From Enterobacter sp. 10-1 (GTDB taxonomy: Bacteria; Pseudomonadota; Gammaproteobacteria; Enterobacterales; Enterobacteriaceae): DNA of 64,000 nt. A program made the translations under genes and the position numbers. The first letter of the stretch is position 1; every line of letters begins with the position of its first letter. Location: positions 620,001 to 684,000 of the forward strand of contig NISF01000002.1 of NCBI GenBank assembly GCA_002270295.1. The letters are read 5' to 3'. Below the pieces are notes generated by a model. It worked only from the letters and a program-made list of their open reading frames with translations, did no database searches and was not told the origin of the DNA. Positions 36,592 through 49,398 of this stretch are shown in pieces.

Positions 36592-37071
36592 TTAATATGT
36601 CGCCCACTCATTCCATGAGTCAGTATAGATAATATTGCCATCGCAATGCTTCCAGGTAATTTTTTCATAGCGCATAAGAATCGTTTCAAGATGCGTTCCT
36701 GTATTTGCTCCTGGGTATAAATCCGGTGTAATTGATGTCAGCTTTACGTTTTCGAGAATAATATTGAAGTACTCCTGCTCTAATCCGGCCTCAATAATCT
36801 GGTACATTTTGAATATCGCAGATTGTAGGGTTTTCCCGGTACTCAGCGCGCGATAGAGCATGGGGGTTACACGATCAAATTCTTTTTGGAACATAATCGG
36901 CATATGAATACGCGTACCTGTCAGTTTTCCGGTATTGCCGTCAACTGGAATATTGACATTATGGGTGAATGATTTCAACTCGATAGCACCTTCACGACCC
37001 AATACAAGCGATGGGCCAACCATTGGTGAACCATTTTCATCCGTCAACCATAAATAAGCTGGGTTTGACAT
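36592..37071 (-). CDS. hcp: Orphan Hcp, type VI secretion tube protein
   Basis: The 159-residue protein belongs to the Hcp (COG3157) family: an opening YLWLTDENGSP, ELKSFTHNVNIPV, GTRIHMPIMFQKEFDRVTPMLYRAL, and the final W-rich strand WKHCDGNIIYTDSW. Hcp stacks as hexameric rings to form the ejected tube and can carry small effectors in its pore. No other type VI structural gene is in the window, so this is an orphan copy. It is the last of three A+T-rich genes on the minus strand, which suggests it carries the product of the first. Confidence 0.88.
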   Translation of the reverse strand: MSNPAYLWLTDENGSPMVGPSLVLGREGAIELKSFTHNVNIPVDGNTGKLTGTRIHMPIMFQKEFDRVTPMLYRALSTGKTLQSAIFKMYQIIEAGLEQEYFNIILENVKLTSITPDLYPGANTGTHLETILMRYEKITWKHCDGNIIYTDSWNEWATY

Positions 37072-37092
37072 AAAAGATCCTTTTCGTAGTAA

Positions 37093-37278
37093 TTATTTAT
37101 CGTACTTATCAAATCGCCCGAATAAAACAGGATGGACAATAATTAACAATATGACTGAAACCACAGTCAATACAAACCAGTATTCAGGGACTAAATACAT
37201 AAAAATTAATCCACTTGCAAATATCCAAACGAGGAAAAGTATTTCCGTAAAGAGTATTGATAGCAAGCTTTTAAACAT
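37093..37278 (-). CDS. Small inner-membrane protein, candidate immunity protein
   Basis: The 61-residue protein is mostly two membrane helices (about residues 5-28 and 34-53) joined by a short turn, with a charged FDKYDK tail. Its ATG overlaps the stop of the preceding gene by eight bases (ATGTTTAA), so the two are translationally coupled. Size, placement and topology suit an immunity protein against a membrane-active effector; Sip6 of Serratia, partner of the pore-forming effector Ssp6, is the precedent considered. No sequence match could be tested. Confidence 0.6.
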   Translation of the reverse strand: MFKSLLSILFTEILFLVWIFASGLIFMYLVPEYWFVLTVVSVILLIIVHPVLFGRFDKYDK

Positions 37279-37984
37279 GGTAGTGGCTCTTTAGATAAGC
37301 ATAAAATTCATCGTAGTTATTATAGAATCGCATTTGATATTGCTTGATAACATCTGAAAGAATGGGATCAATAAAATAATACAACATTTCAACTTCTGCA
37401 TTATAAAGGATTGCGTAATACGATGGATCGAGTGTTTTAAGTTGTCGTGCGGCAATAGCGCATTTTTGCTCAGAACCAAAAAGCTGAAGAGCCATGACGA
37501 TTGCCGGTGTGCGCTTTGACAGGCGCTTAATTACGGCGTCAGATACTAAATCGGATGCAGAAAGAGCTTTCGAAAGAGTCAGAGCCAATGCAAAGCGAGT
37601 TGCTCTACCAACGGGTACTTTCGTAGCCATTTGTGTAATTTTGGAGTCAACATATCGTACACTGCCTTGCTGATTGTCATTTTTGCTATCGTTAATGATC
37701 ATTTCAAAATAGAGGTAGAACATATGACCAATTACGTCGTGATAACGAAAAACAGAAAGAATCGACTTATACATGCGCTGTTCTTCAGAAACTAATTTAT
37801 TACAAACATCATGATAGCGGGGGATAAGACATGAGGAATACCAGCTTACCCGCTCAACTCCAGAGTAAATATCAGAACCAATACCCTTCATTGCTTTCCA
37901 TGTGGAGGTCACGCCCTGTTGTCCATAAACAGCTAACTGCCTGTCACTTTGTAACTTCATCTTTAAATAGCTGGAGGCCTTCAT
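37271..37984 (-). CDS. Candidate type VI effector, possibly membrane-active
   Basis: The 237-residue protein is not clearly recognised. It has no signal peptide. The middle (about residues 120-175) is small-residue-rich and amphipathic or mildly hydrophobic (RATRFALALTLSKALSASDLVSDAV, then TPAIVMALQLFG), and the C-terminal third is Tyr-rich. Being first in a coupled operon with a small membrane protein and an orphan Hcp, it is best explained as an Hcp-carried effector. The Ssp6 pore-forming family is one candidate by gene order and size. The gene is about 40% G+C against 58% around it, a sign of transfer. Confidence 0.55.
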   Translation of the reverse strand: MKASSYLKMKLQSDRQLAVYGQQGVTSTWKAMKGIGSDIYSGVERVSWYSSCLIPRYHDVCNKLVSEEQRMYKSILSVFRYHDVIGHMFYLYFEMIINDSKNDNQQGSVRYVDSKITQMATKVPVGRATRFALALTLSKALSASDLVSDAVIKRLSKRTPAIVMALQLFGSEQKCAIAARQLKTLDPSYYAILYNAEVEMLYYFIDPILSDVIKQYQMRFYNNYDEFYAYLKSHYHV

Positions 37985-38435
37985 AAAGTGTCCTTACTTT
38001 TAATATTGTTAAATGGAAATATATGCCGAAAAAACAAACAACTCAAATGAAAATCACAAAAAACACCTTAAACTCTCGAACTGTTCATTCGTAGAGTGTT
38101 AATTAATAATTTAGTTAGCAGTTCATTTCTGTATATATAAACATGCTGAATATATCAAGAGTGGGATTCATTGAGGCTGCTATAGGTATTGAGACATAAC
38201 CATACACGCGATATCAACAATACAAAAAGCTCGCCGTGCGCTGCGGTAAGAATAGTGAAGGATGATACATGTAAAACCTAATATTGCAGAAGCGACGTGA
38301 GAATAAATTCATTCTGTTGTACGGAAGGGTTATTTATGGAAGGAGGCTCTCAATTGAAAATTTAAATTCCCGAAGAAAGTTATATTTTCCAGATCAATTA
38401 ATGGATAAGGCCCATACTGTGAACCACCCTTTGGT
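37985..38435. other. A+T-rich gap upstream of the effector operon
   Basis: About 450 bp of low G+C sequence without a credible gene. It must hold the promoter of the three-gene effector operon; several A+T-rich tracts near 38050-38160 could serve. Base content differs from both flanks, as for the islet itself. No RNA gene or repeat was recognised. Confidence 0.5.
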
Positions 38436-38531
38436 TTACTGAGCAATAAAATCTATCTTCACCACGGCGTTAAAATCGCCACCAATGACCCGGCTCCTGA
38501 AGTGGTACATCCCCGTATCCAGGGAAAAGTC
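38436..38531 (-). pseudogene. Possible fimbrial subunit C-terminal remnant
   Basis: A 31-codon minus-strand stretch, open at its upstream end, ends in a stop at 38436-38438. It reads like the end of a chaperone-usher pilin: a tyrosine-centred strand (DTGMYHFRSRVIGG), then DFNAVVKIDFIAQ, which resembles the final donor strand of many subunits. No start codon or complete gene is present. The match is by pattern only and may be chance. Confidence 0.3.
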
Positions 38532-38557
38532 CCTTGCCCCCCTCCAGCCGGGACTTA

Positions 38558-38594
38558 GCCTGCGGTAATCCGTTCGCCGGACGATCCCGCAGGC
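38558..38594 (-). terminator. Hairpin after lsrG
   Basis: GCCTGCGG/CCGCAGGC, an 8-bp perfect stem around an inner TCCG/CGGA hairpin. It lies 13 bases after the lsrG stop. No T-run follows, so termination is likely but unproven. Confidence 0.45.
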
Positions 38595-38606
38595 CAGTTT
38601 CCAATG

Positions 38607-38900
38607 CTATTCCGGCAGCAGGCCTATAAAGCTGCGCTTCTGCCGCGGCTGCGACATCATCTCATCCAGCTTCTCGATGCAGGCCAGATAGTGCGGCGTT
38701 TTTTTGTGCGCCAGCACGGCTTCGTCATCCCTATAGGCCTCGTAGATAAAAAACCGCGTCTTGACCTCCGGGTCCTGCAGAACGTCGAAGCGCAGGTTGC
38801 CCGGCTCCTGCAGCGCCCCTTCATGGTTCGCGCGAAAGACGTCGAGAAACTCGTGCACCCGCTCCGGCTTGATATTGATTTCGACCAGCGTCACGTTCAT
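38607..38900 (-). CDS. lsrG: LsrG, phospho-AI-2 isomerase
   Basis: The 97-residue protein is an ABM-type ferredoxin-like monooxygenase-fold enzyme ([36 protein letters not shown]). In E. coli and Salmonella LsrG isomerises phosphorylated AI-2 for LsrF to use. It overlaps lsrF by four bases and is last in lsrACDBFG. Confidence 0.95.
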   Translation of the reverse strand: MNVTLVEINIKPERVHEFLDVFRANHEGALQEPGNLRFDVLQDPEVKTRFFIYEAYRDDEAVLAHKKTPHYLACIEKLDEMMSQPRQKRSFIGLLPE

Positions 38901-39784
38901 TTCAGCTCCCCCTGCTTCTCCTCCTGCCAGAACTGATACGCCTCGCGGGCGCTCATATTCTCGTGCACCACTTTCTTCACCGCCTTCAGCATCGCGCGCG
39001 GCGCGCTGGACTGGAAAATATTGCGTCCCATATCGACGCCGGATGCGCCCTGGTCAATCGCCCGCCAGCACATCTCCAGCGCCTCCTGCTCCGGCAGCTT
39101 TTTGCCGCCGGCAATCACGATCGGTACCGGGCAGCTGGCGGTCACTTTTTCAAAGCCTTCTTCAACAAAATAGGTTTTTACGAACTGCGCCCCCATCTCG
39201 GCGGCGATCCGGCTGGCCAGCGAGAAATAGCGCGCGTCGCGGGCCATCTCTTTACCAACCCCGGTGACCGCCAGCACCGGCATGCCGTAGCGGTTCCCGG
39301 CATCCACCAGTTTAATAATGTTGCCGATCGACTGATGCTCATATTCGCTGCCGATATAGACCTGCGCCGCGACCGCGCAGACGTTAAGGCGCAGCGCGTC
39401 CTCCATCGTTACCGCCACGCATTCGTTGGAAAGCTCGCTGAGGATTGAGTTACCGCCGGAGGCGCGCAAAACCACCGGCTTATTGGTGGCCGCCGGTACC
39501 GTGCTTCTTAAGATCCCGCGAGTACACATCAGCACGTCGGTCTCATCAAACAGCGGGGCGATGGAGAGATCGATCCGCTCAAGCCCGGTGGTCGGCCCCT
39601 GAAAATAGCCGTGATCGAAGGCCAGCATCACCGTGCGGTTGCTGTGTGGGTTAAAGATGCGCGCCAGCCGGGACTGCATCCCCCACTCCAGCGATCCGCA
39701 GCCCTTCAGCCCGTAGAGCGCGTTCTGCTGCGGTCGGTCCAGGCCAAAGTTTTTCCCCTCTTTGATATCGTCTAAATCTGCCAT
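38897..39784 (-). CDS. lsrF: LsrF, 3-hydroxy-2,4-pentadione 5-phosphate thiolase
   Basis: The 295-residue protein has the class I aldolase barrel of the DhnA/LsrF family, with a lysine in [15 protein letters not shown] at the active-site strand and [14 protein letters not shown]. It moves an acetyl group from the LsrG product to CoA, ending the AI-2 signal. The N-terminus starts [14 protein letters not shown], as in other enterics. It follows lsrB by 11 bp. Confidence 0.94.
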   Translation of the reverse strand: MADLDDIKEGKNFGLDRPQQNALYGLKGCGSLEWGMQSRLARIFNPHSNRTVMLAFDHGYFQGPTTGLERIDLSIAPLFDETDVLMCTRGILRSTVPAATNKPVVLRASGGNSILSELSNECVAVTMEDALRLNVCAVAAQVYIGSEYEHQSIGNIIKLVDAGNRYGMPVLAVTGVGKEMARDARYFSLASRIAAEMGAQFVKTYFVEEGFEKVTASCPVPIVIAGGKKLPEQEALEMCWRAIDQGASGVDMGRNIFQSSAPRAMLKAVKKVVHENMSAREAYQFWQEEKQGELK

Positions 39785-39795
39785 TTCATCCCCCG

Positions 39796-40809
39796 TCAGA
39801 AGTCGTAGTTGTTGATGTTCTCTTTGGTGAACACCACGCGCTCCGGCAGCAGCACGATGCCGTTGCCTTTCGCCTCATACTGATATCCCTGAACGCTGTT
39901 CGGCTCGACCTTCAGCGTCCCGATATCTTTTACCTCCACGCTGTCGCCAACGTTAAGATCGCCTTTTTTCAGCAGACGATCGGCGACGTTAACCGCAATT
40001 TTCCCCTGCTGGACCACATCCCACAGGCCGAAAGCCTTCACCGTCCCGCGCTCGACGTACGGGCGCATAACGTTCGGGGTGCTAAAGCCGACAATCGCCA
40101 CCCCCTGACGCTTGAGGTTCTCCGCCGCCTGCGCCGCCGCCGGAAGCGCGTTGGCGTCCGGGGCGATAATGGCGTCGAGATCCGGATAGGCTTTTAATAT
40201 TCCCTCGGCGGTTTGCAGCGATTTGGTGGCGTCGTTATAGCCGAACTGGGTGGTCACCACCTGCCACTGCGGATGCTCTTTGGCAATCTTCGCTTTGGCC
40301 TCTTTGACCCACTGGTTCTGGTCGGTCACCGTCGGGCTGGAGTAGAAGAACGCCACCTTAGCGGCCGGTTTGCTCACCTGCTGCGAGGTCATATCCACCA
40401 GCAGTCCGCCGAGCTGCTGCGGGGTGCCCTGGTTGATATAGATGCTGCGGCATTCGGGTTTGGTATCGGAGTCCCAGGTCAGCACCTTCACGCCGCGCTG
40501 CATCGCGCGCTTGAGCGCCGGACACAGGCCGTCCGGCGACACGGCGGAGACGATAATCGCGTTGTAGCCCTGGTTGACGAAGTTGTTGATCAGCTGCACC
40601 TGGCCGGAGACGCTCGGTTCGGTCGGACCGTCGTAGGTGACGTCGACGCCCAGCGCCTTGCCCGCCTCTTTGGCGCCGTTGCCGCCGCTGGTAAAAAAGC
40701 CAACGCCAACGAGTTTAGGAATAAAGGCAATGCGGTCTGCGGCCTGAGCGGTCACCACGCTCATTGCCAGCGCCAGGGCGCTCATTTGCAGGATTCGTTT
40801 GGTTTTCAT
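39796..40809 (-). CDS. lsrB: LsrB, AI-2 periplasmic binding protein
   Basis: The 337-residue protein has a signal peptide ending near VTAQAA and the LsrB fold ([28 protein letters not shown]). The stretch [15 protein letters not shown] carries residues known to contact AI-2 in Salmonella LsrB, and [13 protein letters not shown] follows. It delivers the furanosyl signal to LsrCD. Confidence 0.95.
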   Translation of the reverse strand: MKTKRILQMSALALAMSVVTAQAADRIAFIPKLVGVGFFTSGGNGAKEAGKALGVDVTYDGPTEPSVSGQVQLINNFVNQGYNAIIVSAVSPDGLCPALKRAMQRGVKVLTWDSDTKPECRSIYINQGTPQQLGGLLVDMTSQQVSKPAAKVAFFYSSPTVTDQNQWVKEAKAKIAKEHPQWQVVTTQFGYNDATKSLQTAEGILKAYPDLDAIIAPDANALPAAAQAAENLKRQGVAIVGFSTPNVMRPYVERGTVKAFGLWDVVQQGKIAVNVADRLLKKGDLNVGDSVEVKDIGTLKVEPNSVQGYQYEAKGNGIVLLPERVVFTKENINNYDF

Positions 40810-40830
40810 CGTATGTGTGCTCCGATTGTT

Positions 40831-41811
40831 TTATGCGCGAGAAAGGCGTCGCCAGGTCATTCGCACCCATTCACGGTGCAGGCTCAGCGAGCGCCCCATC
40901 ACCACCACAACCAACAGCGCCCCTGACAGCGCGCTCGACACCTGGTTGGGGATGCCGACCATCTGTAAACCTTGTTGTAAATATCCCACCAGCAGCGCCG
41001 CCAGCGCCGTACCGATAACCGAACCTGACCCGCCGTAGATATTCGCCCCGCCAAGCACCGCGGCGGTCAGCGCCGGCATCAGCAGGTCGCGGCCTAAATC
41101 CGAACGCGCCGAGCCGAAATAGGAGACCATCACCAGCGCGGCTACCGCCGACGCCACGCCTACCAGGCCATACAGCACGTACGGTATGCCGTTAACCGAT
41201 AGCGCGGCATAGCGCGCGGCGCGCGGGTTCTGCCCGAGCAGAAAGAGGTGGCGGCCAAAGCGCCCGCGGTGGGCCAGCAGCCAGAAGAAAAAGGTGATGA
41301 CGATAAACAGCACCAGCGGCAGCGGCAGGCTGAACAGCGTCAGGTTGGCGAAGGCGGTGAAGGCGTCGGGGAAGCCGCTAATCCCTTCATAGCCGGTCGC
41401 GCCCGCCATGCCGGAGAGCAGCAGCGCTCCGCCGCCGTAGAGGTACAGGGTGCCGAGGGTAATCACCAGCGGGCTGATACCGGTGTAGTGGATCAGCGCC
41501 GCGTTAATCAGCCCGCACAGCAGGCCAAGCAGCAGCGTTAGCGGGATTGCCAGCCCCATCGGCCAGCCCGCTTGCATCATCACTCCCAACGCGATGGCGC
41601 ACAGGCCAATGGTCGAGCCGAGCGAAATATCGATCCCGCCGCTAATGATCACCAGAGTGAGCGGCAGGGCCACGATGCCGATACAGATAAAATCGCTGGT
41701 GCTGAACAGCAGCATATTGATATCCAGCATCCGCGGGTTAATGGCCCCGAACAGCAGAATTTCCACCACCAGCAGCGCCAGCAGCGCGCTTTCCCAGCTG
41801 AGCTTCATCAC
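40831..41811 (-). CDS. lsrD: LsrD, AI-2 importer permease
   Basis: The 326-residue RbsC-type permease has the intact family motif [14 protein letters not shown] in helix 2-3 and [18 protein letters not shown] later. It pairs with LsrC. Its start overlaps the lsrC stop by four bases. Confidence 0.94.
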   Translation of the reverse strand: MMKLSWESALLALLVVEILLFGAINPRMLDINMLLFSTSDFICIGIVALPLTLVIISGGIDISLGSTIGLCAIALGVMMQAGWPMGLAIPLTLLLGLLCGLINAALIHYTGISPLVITLGTLYLYGGGALLLSGMAGATGYEGISGFPDAFTAFANLTLFSLPLPLVLFIVITFFFWLLAHRGRFGRHLFLLGQNPRAARYAALSVNGIPYVLYGLVGVASAVAALVMVSYFGSARSDLGRDLLMPALTAAVLGGANIYGGSGSVIGTALAALLVGYLQQGLQMVGIPNQVSSALSGALLVVVVMGRSLSLHREWVRMTWRRLSRA

Positions 41812-42842
41812 GCCACCTCTTTGTTTTTACGCTTTGTAAACGGGGCTACGCGCTTTCCCCCCTTATTACCGGGCTGAAAGCGGGCATATTTCAGCGCTCG
41901 CTGGTGGCGGCTCAGCGCCTGGCGCAGCCGCCCGTCGAGCACCAGCACGCCGAGCAGAACCAGCCCGGCGATAAAGTCGTTCCACCACGCCGGGAGCCTG
42001 AGCAGCACCAGCACGGTATCAATCTGAGTGAGGAAGAAGGCGCCGAGAAACGCGCCGATTAGCGTCCCGGTGCCGCCAAGCAGGGAAATACCGCCGAGCA
42101 CGCAGGCGGCAATGGCTTTCATCTCCAGCCCGCTGCCGGTCTGGTTGGGCACGAAGCCAATCTGGGCGGCAAAAACAACGCCCGCACAGGCTGCCAGCAT
42201 GCCGTTAAGGGTGAAGGCGAGCATCCGCGTGCGGTTTACCGCCACTCCCAGCTGGCGCGCGGCGGTCAGATTATCGCCGACGGCGTAGAAATCGCGGCCG
42301 GCGGCGGTCCGCGACAGCATCCAGGCCCCGGCCAGCAGCAGAACCAGCACCAGCCAGCCCAGCGGCGAGACGCCGATAAACGCCGGTTCCGAGAGCGACT
42401 TGAGGCTATCCGGCAGGCCTTCAATCCATTTACCTCCGGTCCACAGCAGCATCACCCCGCGATACAGCCCGAGGGTGCCAAGAGTGGCGACAATCGCCGG
42501 AATGCGCAGACCCACCACCAGCAGGCCGTTAAAGGCCCCCGCCAGGGCGCCAATCGCCAGCGCAAAAGCAATAGCTGCCGTCAGGCCATAGCCGCCGTTG
42601 AGCGCCACGCCCACCGCAATGGCGCACAGGCCGACGGTGGAACCGACGGAAACATCGATATTGCGGGTCAGCATCACCAGGGTTGCCCCGAGCGCCAGCA
42701 GGCAGAGGATTTGCGAGCTGGCGAAGATCATGCCCAGGGTCTGCAGGCTGAAGTAGGCCGGATTGAGCGCCACCAGCCCGGCGAACAGCACCACGATGGC
42801 GAGAAAGGCGCTCAGTTCGCGATTTTTCAATAACGTTTTCAT
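41808..42842 (-). CDS. lsrC: LsrC, AI-2 importer permease
   Basis: The 344-residue RbsC-type permease carries [25 protein letters not shown] and [18 protein letters not shown]. The C-terminal tail of about 35 residues is basic and cytoplasmic. The start overlaps lsrA by four bases. It forms the channel with LsrD. Confidence 0.94.
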   Translation of the reverse strand: MKTLLKNRELSAFLAIVVLFAGLVALNPAYFSLQTLGMIFASSQILCLLALGATLVMLTRNIDVSVGSTVGLCAIAVGVALNGGYGLTAAIAFALAIGALAGAFNGLLVVGLRIPAIVATLGTLGLYRGVMLLWTGGKWIEGLPDSLKSLSEPAFIGVSPLGWLVLVLLLAGAWMLSRTAAGRDFYAVGDNLTAARQLGVAVNRTRMLAFTLNGMLAACAGVVFAAQIGFVPNQTGSGLEMKAIAACVLGGISLLGGTGTLIGAFLGAFFLTQIDTVLVLLRLPAWWNDFIAGLVLLGVLVLDGRLRQALSRHQRALKYARFQPGNKGGKRVAPFTKRKNKEVA

Positions 42843-44326
42843 GCCGCTCCTCCAAATGCCAGCGCCATCATGCGTTCGACGGTCACCGCCTGCTGCGCCA
42901 GCTCGCCGCTGTGTCTGCCCTGATGCATCACCAGCACCCGGTCGGCCAGGCCAACAAATTCATCCAGATCGCTGGAAATCATCAGCACCGCGACGTTCTG
43001 CGCGGCGACGCTTTTCAGCAGCTGGTAGATATCGGCGCGGGCGGAGACGTCCACGCCGCGCGTCGGCTCGTCGACGATCAGCAGCAGCGGGTTGGCCTCG
43101 AGGCAGCGCGCCAGCAGCACCTTCTGCTGGTTACCGCCGGAGAGCGTGCGCACCGGCTGGTCGCTATCGGCAAATTTGATCCCCAGCGCCCGGTGATAGC
43201 GCTCCACCACCGCCGCCTCGCGTTTATCCTGCTGCCACAGCGACGGCTGGTTAAACATCACCGTGTTCCAGCGCACCGGCGCATCGAGAAACAGTCCGGA
43301 AACCTGACGATCTTCCGGCAGATAGACCAGCCCGCCGGCAAGCCGCGCCCGGGTGCTGGCACCGCTGATATCGCGGTTCTCCAGCCAGACCCGCCCCGCG
43401 CGCAGCGGCCGCAGGCCGTAGAGGGTTTCGGCAAATTCGGTGCGCCCGGCCCCCACCAGCCCGGCGAGGCCGACGATCTCCCCGGCGTAGATCTCGAGGC
43501 TAAGATCGATAAACCCCTCGCCGGTGAGATCTTCCACCCGCAGCACCGGGAAGTCCTGCGGCTGGGTGCGTCGGTTGCCCGGCAGCGCCAGCCACAGCTT
43601 CTGCGTATCGCTGAGGGCGTGCTCCCGGTCGACGGGCGTCATGGCGCTCACCAGCTGATTGTCGCTGTAGTCGGCGGTATGCCCGCTCAGCACCACCGCG
43701 CCGTCGCGCATGACCGAGACGTGGCTGGCGATCTGGCGGATCTCCGGCAGCTTGTGCGAGATAAAGACGATGCCGACGCCGAGATCCTGCAGCGCGCGGA
43801 TCTGGCAAAACAGACGCGCCGTTTCGCCCGGCGTTAAGGAGGCGGTGGGCTCGTCGAGGATCAGGATCTGCGCTTTGCGCATCAGGCCGCGCAGGATCTC
43901 GACCATTTGCTGATCCGCCACCTCGAGGGTGCTGGCCGCCGCGTCGAGATTCAGCTGGCAGCTGAGCTGCCGCAGCTTTTCCTGCAGCTGCGCGGCGCTA
44001 TCGGCGCGCTTCGGCAGACGGAACATGATGTTTTCCCGCACCGTCAGGTTGGGAAACAGCATCGGCTCCTGCGGCACCAGATAAACGCCCTGCTGATGAG
44101 CCAGCGCGGGAGTCAGGCGCGCAAAGGTGCTGCCGCCGAGGGTGAGCTCTCCGCCGTCGGGGGTTTCCACTCCGGCGACAATCTTCATCAGCGTCGATTT
44201 CCCGGCGCCGTTGCCGCCCATCAGGGCGTGTACCTGGCCGGAAAATAGCGTGAAATCAATCGCCTTCAGCACGCTAATGCCGGAGAACTGTTTGTAGATT
44301 TGGCGGGCTTCAAGCAGTGGCTTCAT
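42839..44326 (-). CDS. lsrA: LsrA, AI-2 importer ATPase
   Basis: The 495-residue protein has two ATPase domains: [16 protein letters not shown] and [14 protein letters not shown], then [31 protein letters not shown] and [14 protein letters not shown] 44326 was taken because GAGG lies eight bases upstream; a GTG two codons earlier is an alternative. First gene of the operon, divergent from lsrR, with an LsrR-type operator just before it. Confidence 0.94.
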   Translation of the reverse strand: MKPLLEARQIYKQFSGISVLKAIDFTLFSGQVHALMGGNGAGKSTLMKIVAGVETPDGGELTLGGSTFARLTPALAHQQGVYLVPQEPMLFPNLTVRENIMFRLPKRADSAAQLQEKLRQLSCQLNLDAAASTLEVADQQMVEILRGLMRKAQILILDEPTASLTPGETARLFCQIRALQDLGVGIVFISHKLPEIRQIASHVSVMRDGAVVLSGHTADYSDNQLVSAMTPVDREHALSDTQKLWLALPGNRRTQPQDFPVLRVEDLTGEGFIDLSLEIYAGEIVGLAGLVGAGRTEFAETLYGLRPLRAGRVWLENRDISGASTRARLAGGLVYLPEDRQVSGLFLDAPVRWNTVMFNQPSLWQQDKREAAVVERYHRALGIKFADSDQPVRTLSGGNQQKVLLARCLEANPLLLIVDEPTRGVDVSARADIYQLLKSVAAQNVAVLMISSDLDEFVGLADRVLVMHQGRHSGELAQQAVTVERMMALAFGGAA

Positions 44327-44342
44327 TATCACGCCTCGGTTT

Positions 44343-44373
44343 GAACAAATGATTTTTTAATTTAATAATGTTC
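44343..44373. promoter_or_regulatory. LsrR operator candidate, lsrA side
   Basis: A 31-bp dyad with GAACA and TGTTC ends, flanked by TT/AA to make TTGAACA/TGTTCAA. Its inner half AATGAT also recurs in the second copy near lsrR. It lies 16 bp before the lsrA start. Confidence 0.6.
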
Positions 44374-44509
44374 AAAAGCGTAGACCGTGAACTATATTTA
44401 CAACCGTGCGATGATCACAGTTTTATGCTTTAGATCGTTTGAATAAAACCAGCGAACAGCCAAAGATCGGTTTTGCCGGCCGGCTCACATTTTCCGACCG
44501 TGCAATAGC

Positions 44510-44540
44510 GAACATATGATCTAAATTTTTATAAGAGTTC
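44510..44540. promoter_or_regulatory. LsrR operator candidate, lsrR side
   Basis: A second 31-bp copy: GAACATATGAT at the left and ATAAGAGTTC at the right, the same length as the lsrA-side site. It ends five bases before the lsrR start, so binding could block initiation. Confidence 0.55.
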
Positions 44541-44545
44541 AATTT

Positions 44546-45517
44546 ATGAGCGAAAAACGCATTACGGAAGAGAGCCGCTACGCCGGGCTGGCGTTAGCCG
44601 AGGAAGAGCTGGTGGCTCGGGTTGCCTGGTGCTACTACCACGATGGCCTGACGCAGAACGACATTGGCGAACGCCTGGGGCTGCCGCGGCTGAAGATCTC
44701 CCGGCTGCTGGAGAAAGGCCGTCAGTCCGGCGTGATCCGCGTGCAGATCAACTCCCGCTACGAAGGCTGCCTGGCGCTGGAGACCGAGCTGCAGCGGCGT
44801 TTCGATCTGAAGATTGCGCGCGTTCTTCCGGCGCTGAATACCCCGCCGATGAACACCCGCCTGGGGATCGGCGCGGCGCAGTCGCTGATGGGCGTGCTGG
44901 CGCCGGGGCAGCTGCTGGCGGTCGGTTTTGGCGAGGCCACCATGAGCTGCCTGCAGCATCTGAGCGGCTTTATCAGCTCTCAGCAGGTGCGGCTGGTGAC
45001 CCTTTCCGGCGGCGTGGGTCCTTACATGACCGGCATCGGCCAGCTGGACGCCGCCTGTAGCGTCAGCATTATTCCGGCGCCGCTGCGGGTCTCTTCCGCC
45101 GACGTCGCCGAGATCCTGCGTCGGGAGTCGAGCGTGCGCGACGTGATCCTCGCCGCCACCGCGGCGGATGCGGCGGTGGTGGGCATCGGGGCTATCGACC
45201 AGCGCCGCGACGCCACCATCCTGCGCTCCGGCTATATCAGCGAAGGCGAACAGCTGATGTACGCCCGCAAAGGAGCGATAGGCGACATTTTGGGTTATTT
45301 CCTGCAGGCCGACGGCAGGCGGGTTGAGGGGCTGGAAATTCACCGGGAACTGCTCGGCGTTACCCTTGACGAGCTGGCGCAGCTGCCGACCATTGTCGGC
45401 GTTGCCGGAGGAACGGAAAAAGCGCAGGCGATTTACGCGGCTCTGATCGGCAAGCGGATTAATGGCCTGGTAACGGAAGAGACAACAGCACGCGCGGTGC
45501 TTACGCTGGCCTCCTGA
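44546..45517 (+). CDS. lsrR: LsrR, repressor of the AI-2 regulon
   Basis: The 323-residue SorC-family protein has an N-terminal helix-turn-helix ([27 protein letters not shown]) and a C-terminal sugar-phosphate sensing domain ([28 protein letters not shown]). Phospho-AI-2 made by LsrK relieves repression. Divergent from lsrA and followed by lsrK. Confidence 0.95.
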   Translation: MSEKRITEESRYAGLALAEEELVARVAWCYYHDGLTQNDIGERLGLPRLKISRLLEKGRQSGVIRVQINSRYEGCLALETELQRRFDLKIARVLPALNTPPMNTRLGIGAAQSLMGVLAPGQLLAVGFGEATMSCLQHLSGFISSQQVRLVTLSGGVGPYMTGIGQLDAACSVSIIPAPLRVSSADVAEILRRESSVRDVILAATAADAAVVGIGAIDQRRDATILRSGYISEGEQLMYARKGAIGDILGYFLQADGRRVEGLEIHRELLGVTLDELAQLPTIVGVAGGTEKAQAIYAALIGKRINGLVTEETTARAVLTLAS

Positions 45518-45554
45518 TGGCCATGCGCCGCGCAATACCAGCGAGGCGCATGTC

Positions 45555-47144
45555 ATGAGTTACCTGTTAGCGTTAGATGCCGGGACCGGCAGCATTCGGG
45601 CGGTGGTTTTCGATCTTGCGGGGCGCCAGGTGGCGGTCGGCCAGGCCGAATGGAAACACCTAAGCGTGGAAAATGTTCCCGGCTCGATGGAGTTCGACCT
45701 TAGCACCAACTGGCAGCTGGCCTGCCAGTGCATCCGCCAGGCGCTGGCCGCCGCTCACCTCGGCGCGGCGGATATTCAGTCCGTCGCCTGCTGCTCGATG
45801 CGCGAAGGCATCGTCCTGTACGACCGCAGCGGCGAGGCCATCTGGGCCTGCGCCAACGTCGACGCGCGCGCCAGCCGCGAGGTGGCGGAGCTCAAAGAGA
45901 TCCACGATTTCCGCTTTGAGTCCGAAGTGTATGAGGTCTCCGGCCAAACCCTGGCGCTCAGCGCCATGCCGCGCCTACTGTGGCTGGCCCACCATCGCCC
46001 GGATATCTACCGCCAGGCGGCAACCATCACCATGATTAGCGACTGGCTGGCGGCAAAACTCTCCGGCGAGCTGGCCGTCGACCCGTCAAACGCCGGCACC
46101 ACCGGGATGCTCGATCTGTTCAGCCGCGACTGGCGTCCGGCGCTGCTGGATATGGCCGGACTGCGCGCCGATATCCTCTCGCCGGTGAAAGAGACCGGCA
46201 CGCTGCTGGGAGCGATCACCGACGCCGCGGCGCAGCAGTGCGGGCTGCGGGCGGGCACGCCAGTGGTGATGGGCGGCGGCGACGTGCAGCTGGGCTGCCT
46301 CGGCCTCGGGGTGGTGCGCGCGGGGCAGACCGCCGTGCTGGGGGGCACCTTCTGGCAGCAGGTGGTCAACCTGCCGCAGCCGCGCACCGACCCGGAGATG
46401 AATATTCGCGTCAATCCCCACGTCATTCCCGGCATGGCCCAGGCGGAGTCGATTAGCTTCTTTACCGGCCTCACCATGCGCTGGTTCCGCGACGCCTTTT
46501 GCGCCGAAGAGAAGCTGGTGGCCGAGCGCCTCGGCGTTGACGCCTATTCCCTGCTGGAGGAGATGGCCAGCCGGGTGCCCGCCGGCTCTCACGGGGTGAT
46601 GCCGATCTTCTCCGATGCGATGCATTTTAAGCAGTGGTACCACGCCGCGCCGTCGTTTATTAACCTCTCCATCGACCCGGAAAAGTGCAATAAGGCGACC
46701 CTGTTCCGCGCGCTGGAAGAGAATGCGGCGATTGTCTCCGCCTGCAATCTCGCGCAAATCTCCCGCTTCTCGGGGGTCACGTTCGATAGCCTGGTCTTCG
46801 CCGGCGGCGGTTCGAAAGGCGCGCTGTGGAGCCAGATCCTCAGCGACGTCACCGGCCTGCCGGTGCGCGTACCGGTGGTGCGTGAGGCCACCGCGCTCGG
46901 CTGCGCCATCGCCGCCGGGACCGGCGCCGGGCTGTACGACGATATGGCGGCGACGGGTGAAAAGCTGGTGGGCTGGCATCGGGTGTTTACCCCTGACCCG
47001 GCGCACCGCGAGCTCTATCAGGAGATGATGAGCAAATGGCAGTCGGTCTACGCCGACCAGCTCGGACTGGTGGACAGCGGGCTGACCACCTCCATGTGGC
47101 AGGCGCCGGGGCTCTCTCCGGCAGCGCCTCGCCACCGGACGTAG
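45555..47144 (+). CDS. lsrK: LsrK, AI-2 kinase
   Basis: The 529-residue FGGY-family kinase starts [18 protein letters not shown] (ATP-binding loop), with a middle segment [15 protein letters not shown] and a C-terminal [23 protein letters not shown]. It phosphorylates AI-2 in the cytoplasm, trapping it and making the LsrR inducer. It lies 37 bp after lsrR. Confidence 0.95.
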   Translation: MSYLLALDAGTGSIRAVVFDLAGRQVAVGQAEWKHLSVENVPGSMEFDLSTNWQLACQCIRQALAAAHLGAADIQSVACCSMREGIVLYDRSGEAIWACANVDARASREVAELKEIHDFRFESEVYEVSGQTLALSAMPRLLWLAHHRPDIYRQAATITMISDWLAAKLSGELAVDPSNAGTTGMLDLFSRDWRPALLDMAGLRADILSPVKETGTLLGAITDAAAQQCGLRAGTPVVMGGGDVQLGCLGLGVVRAGQTAVLGGTFWQQVVNLPQPRTDPEMNIRVNPHVIPGMAQAESISFFTGLTMRWFRDAFCAEEKLVAERLGVDAYSLLEEMASRVPAGSHGVMPIFSDAMHFKQWYHAAPSFINLSIDPEKCNKATLFRALEENAAIVSACNLAQISRFSGVTFDSLVFAGGGSKGALWSQILSDVTGLPVRVPVVREATALGCAIAAGTGAGLYDDMAATGEKLVGWHRVFTPDPAHRELYQEMMSKWQSVYADQLGLVDSGLTTSMWQAPGLSPAAPRHRT

Positions 47145-47158
47145 CCCACCGGCTACCG

Positions 47159-47184
47159 CGCCATCGCTGAGAGCCGATGGCGCG
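47159..47184 (+). terminator. Hairpin after lsrK
   Basis: A perfect 9-bp stem GCGCCATCG/CGATGGCGC with an eight-base loop, 14 bases after the lsrK stop. No T-run. Confidence 0.4.
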
Positions 47185-47302
47185 GCGCCGCACATCATTC
47201 TTTGAATCCCATCACAATCGCCGCACTCCCCTTTTCCCTTTTCTCCCGCGACGGCTAAATTAGTAACTCATCCGACCACATAACAATAATGTTACATATT
47301 AG

Positions 47303-49339
<2,037 letters not shown>

Positions 49340-49345
49340 CCGCGC

Positions 49346-49376
49346 TTGCCCGGCGGCGCTGCGTCCGTCCGGGCAA
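49346..49376. repeat. REP-like hairpin between fadH and rlmG
   Basis: TTGCCCGG/CCGGGCAA arms around a GC-rich centre, between convergent genes, the usual site of repetitive extragenic palindromes. It may also stop both transcripts. Confidence 0.5.
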
Positions 49377-49398
49377 CCGCCGCTGGCAAGTTCGTCAA

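Noticed and set aside
46086-47198. 370-codon frame opposite lsrK
   Set aside because: It mirrors the high-G+C codon pattern of lsrK on the other strand, has no ribosome site and no family features.
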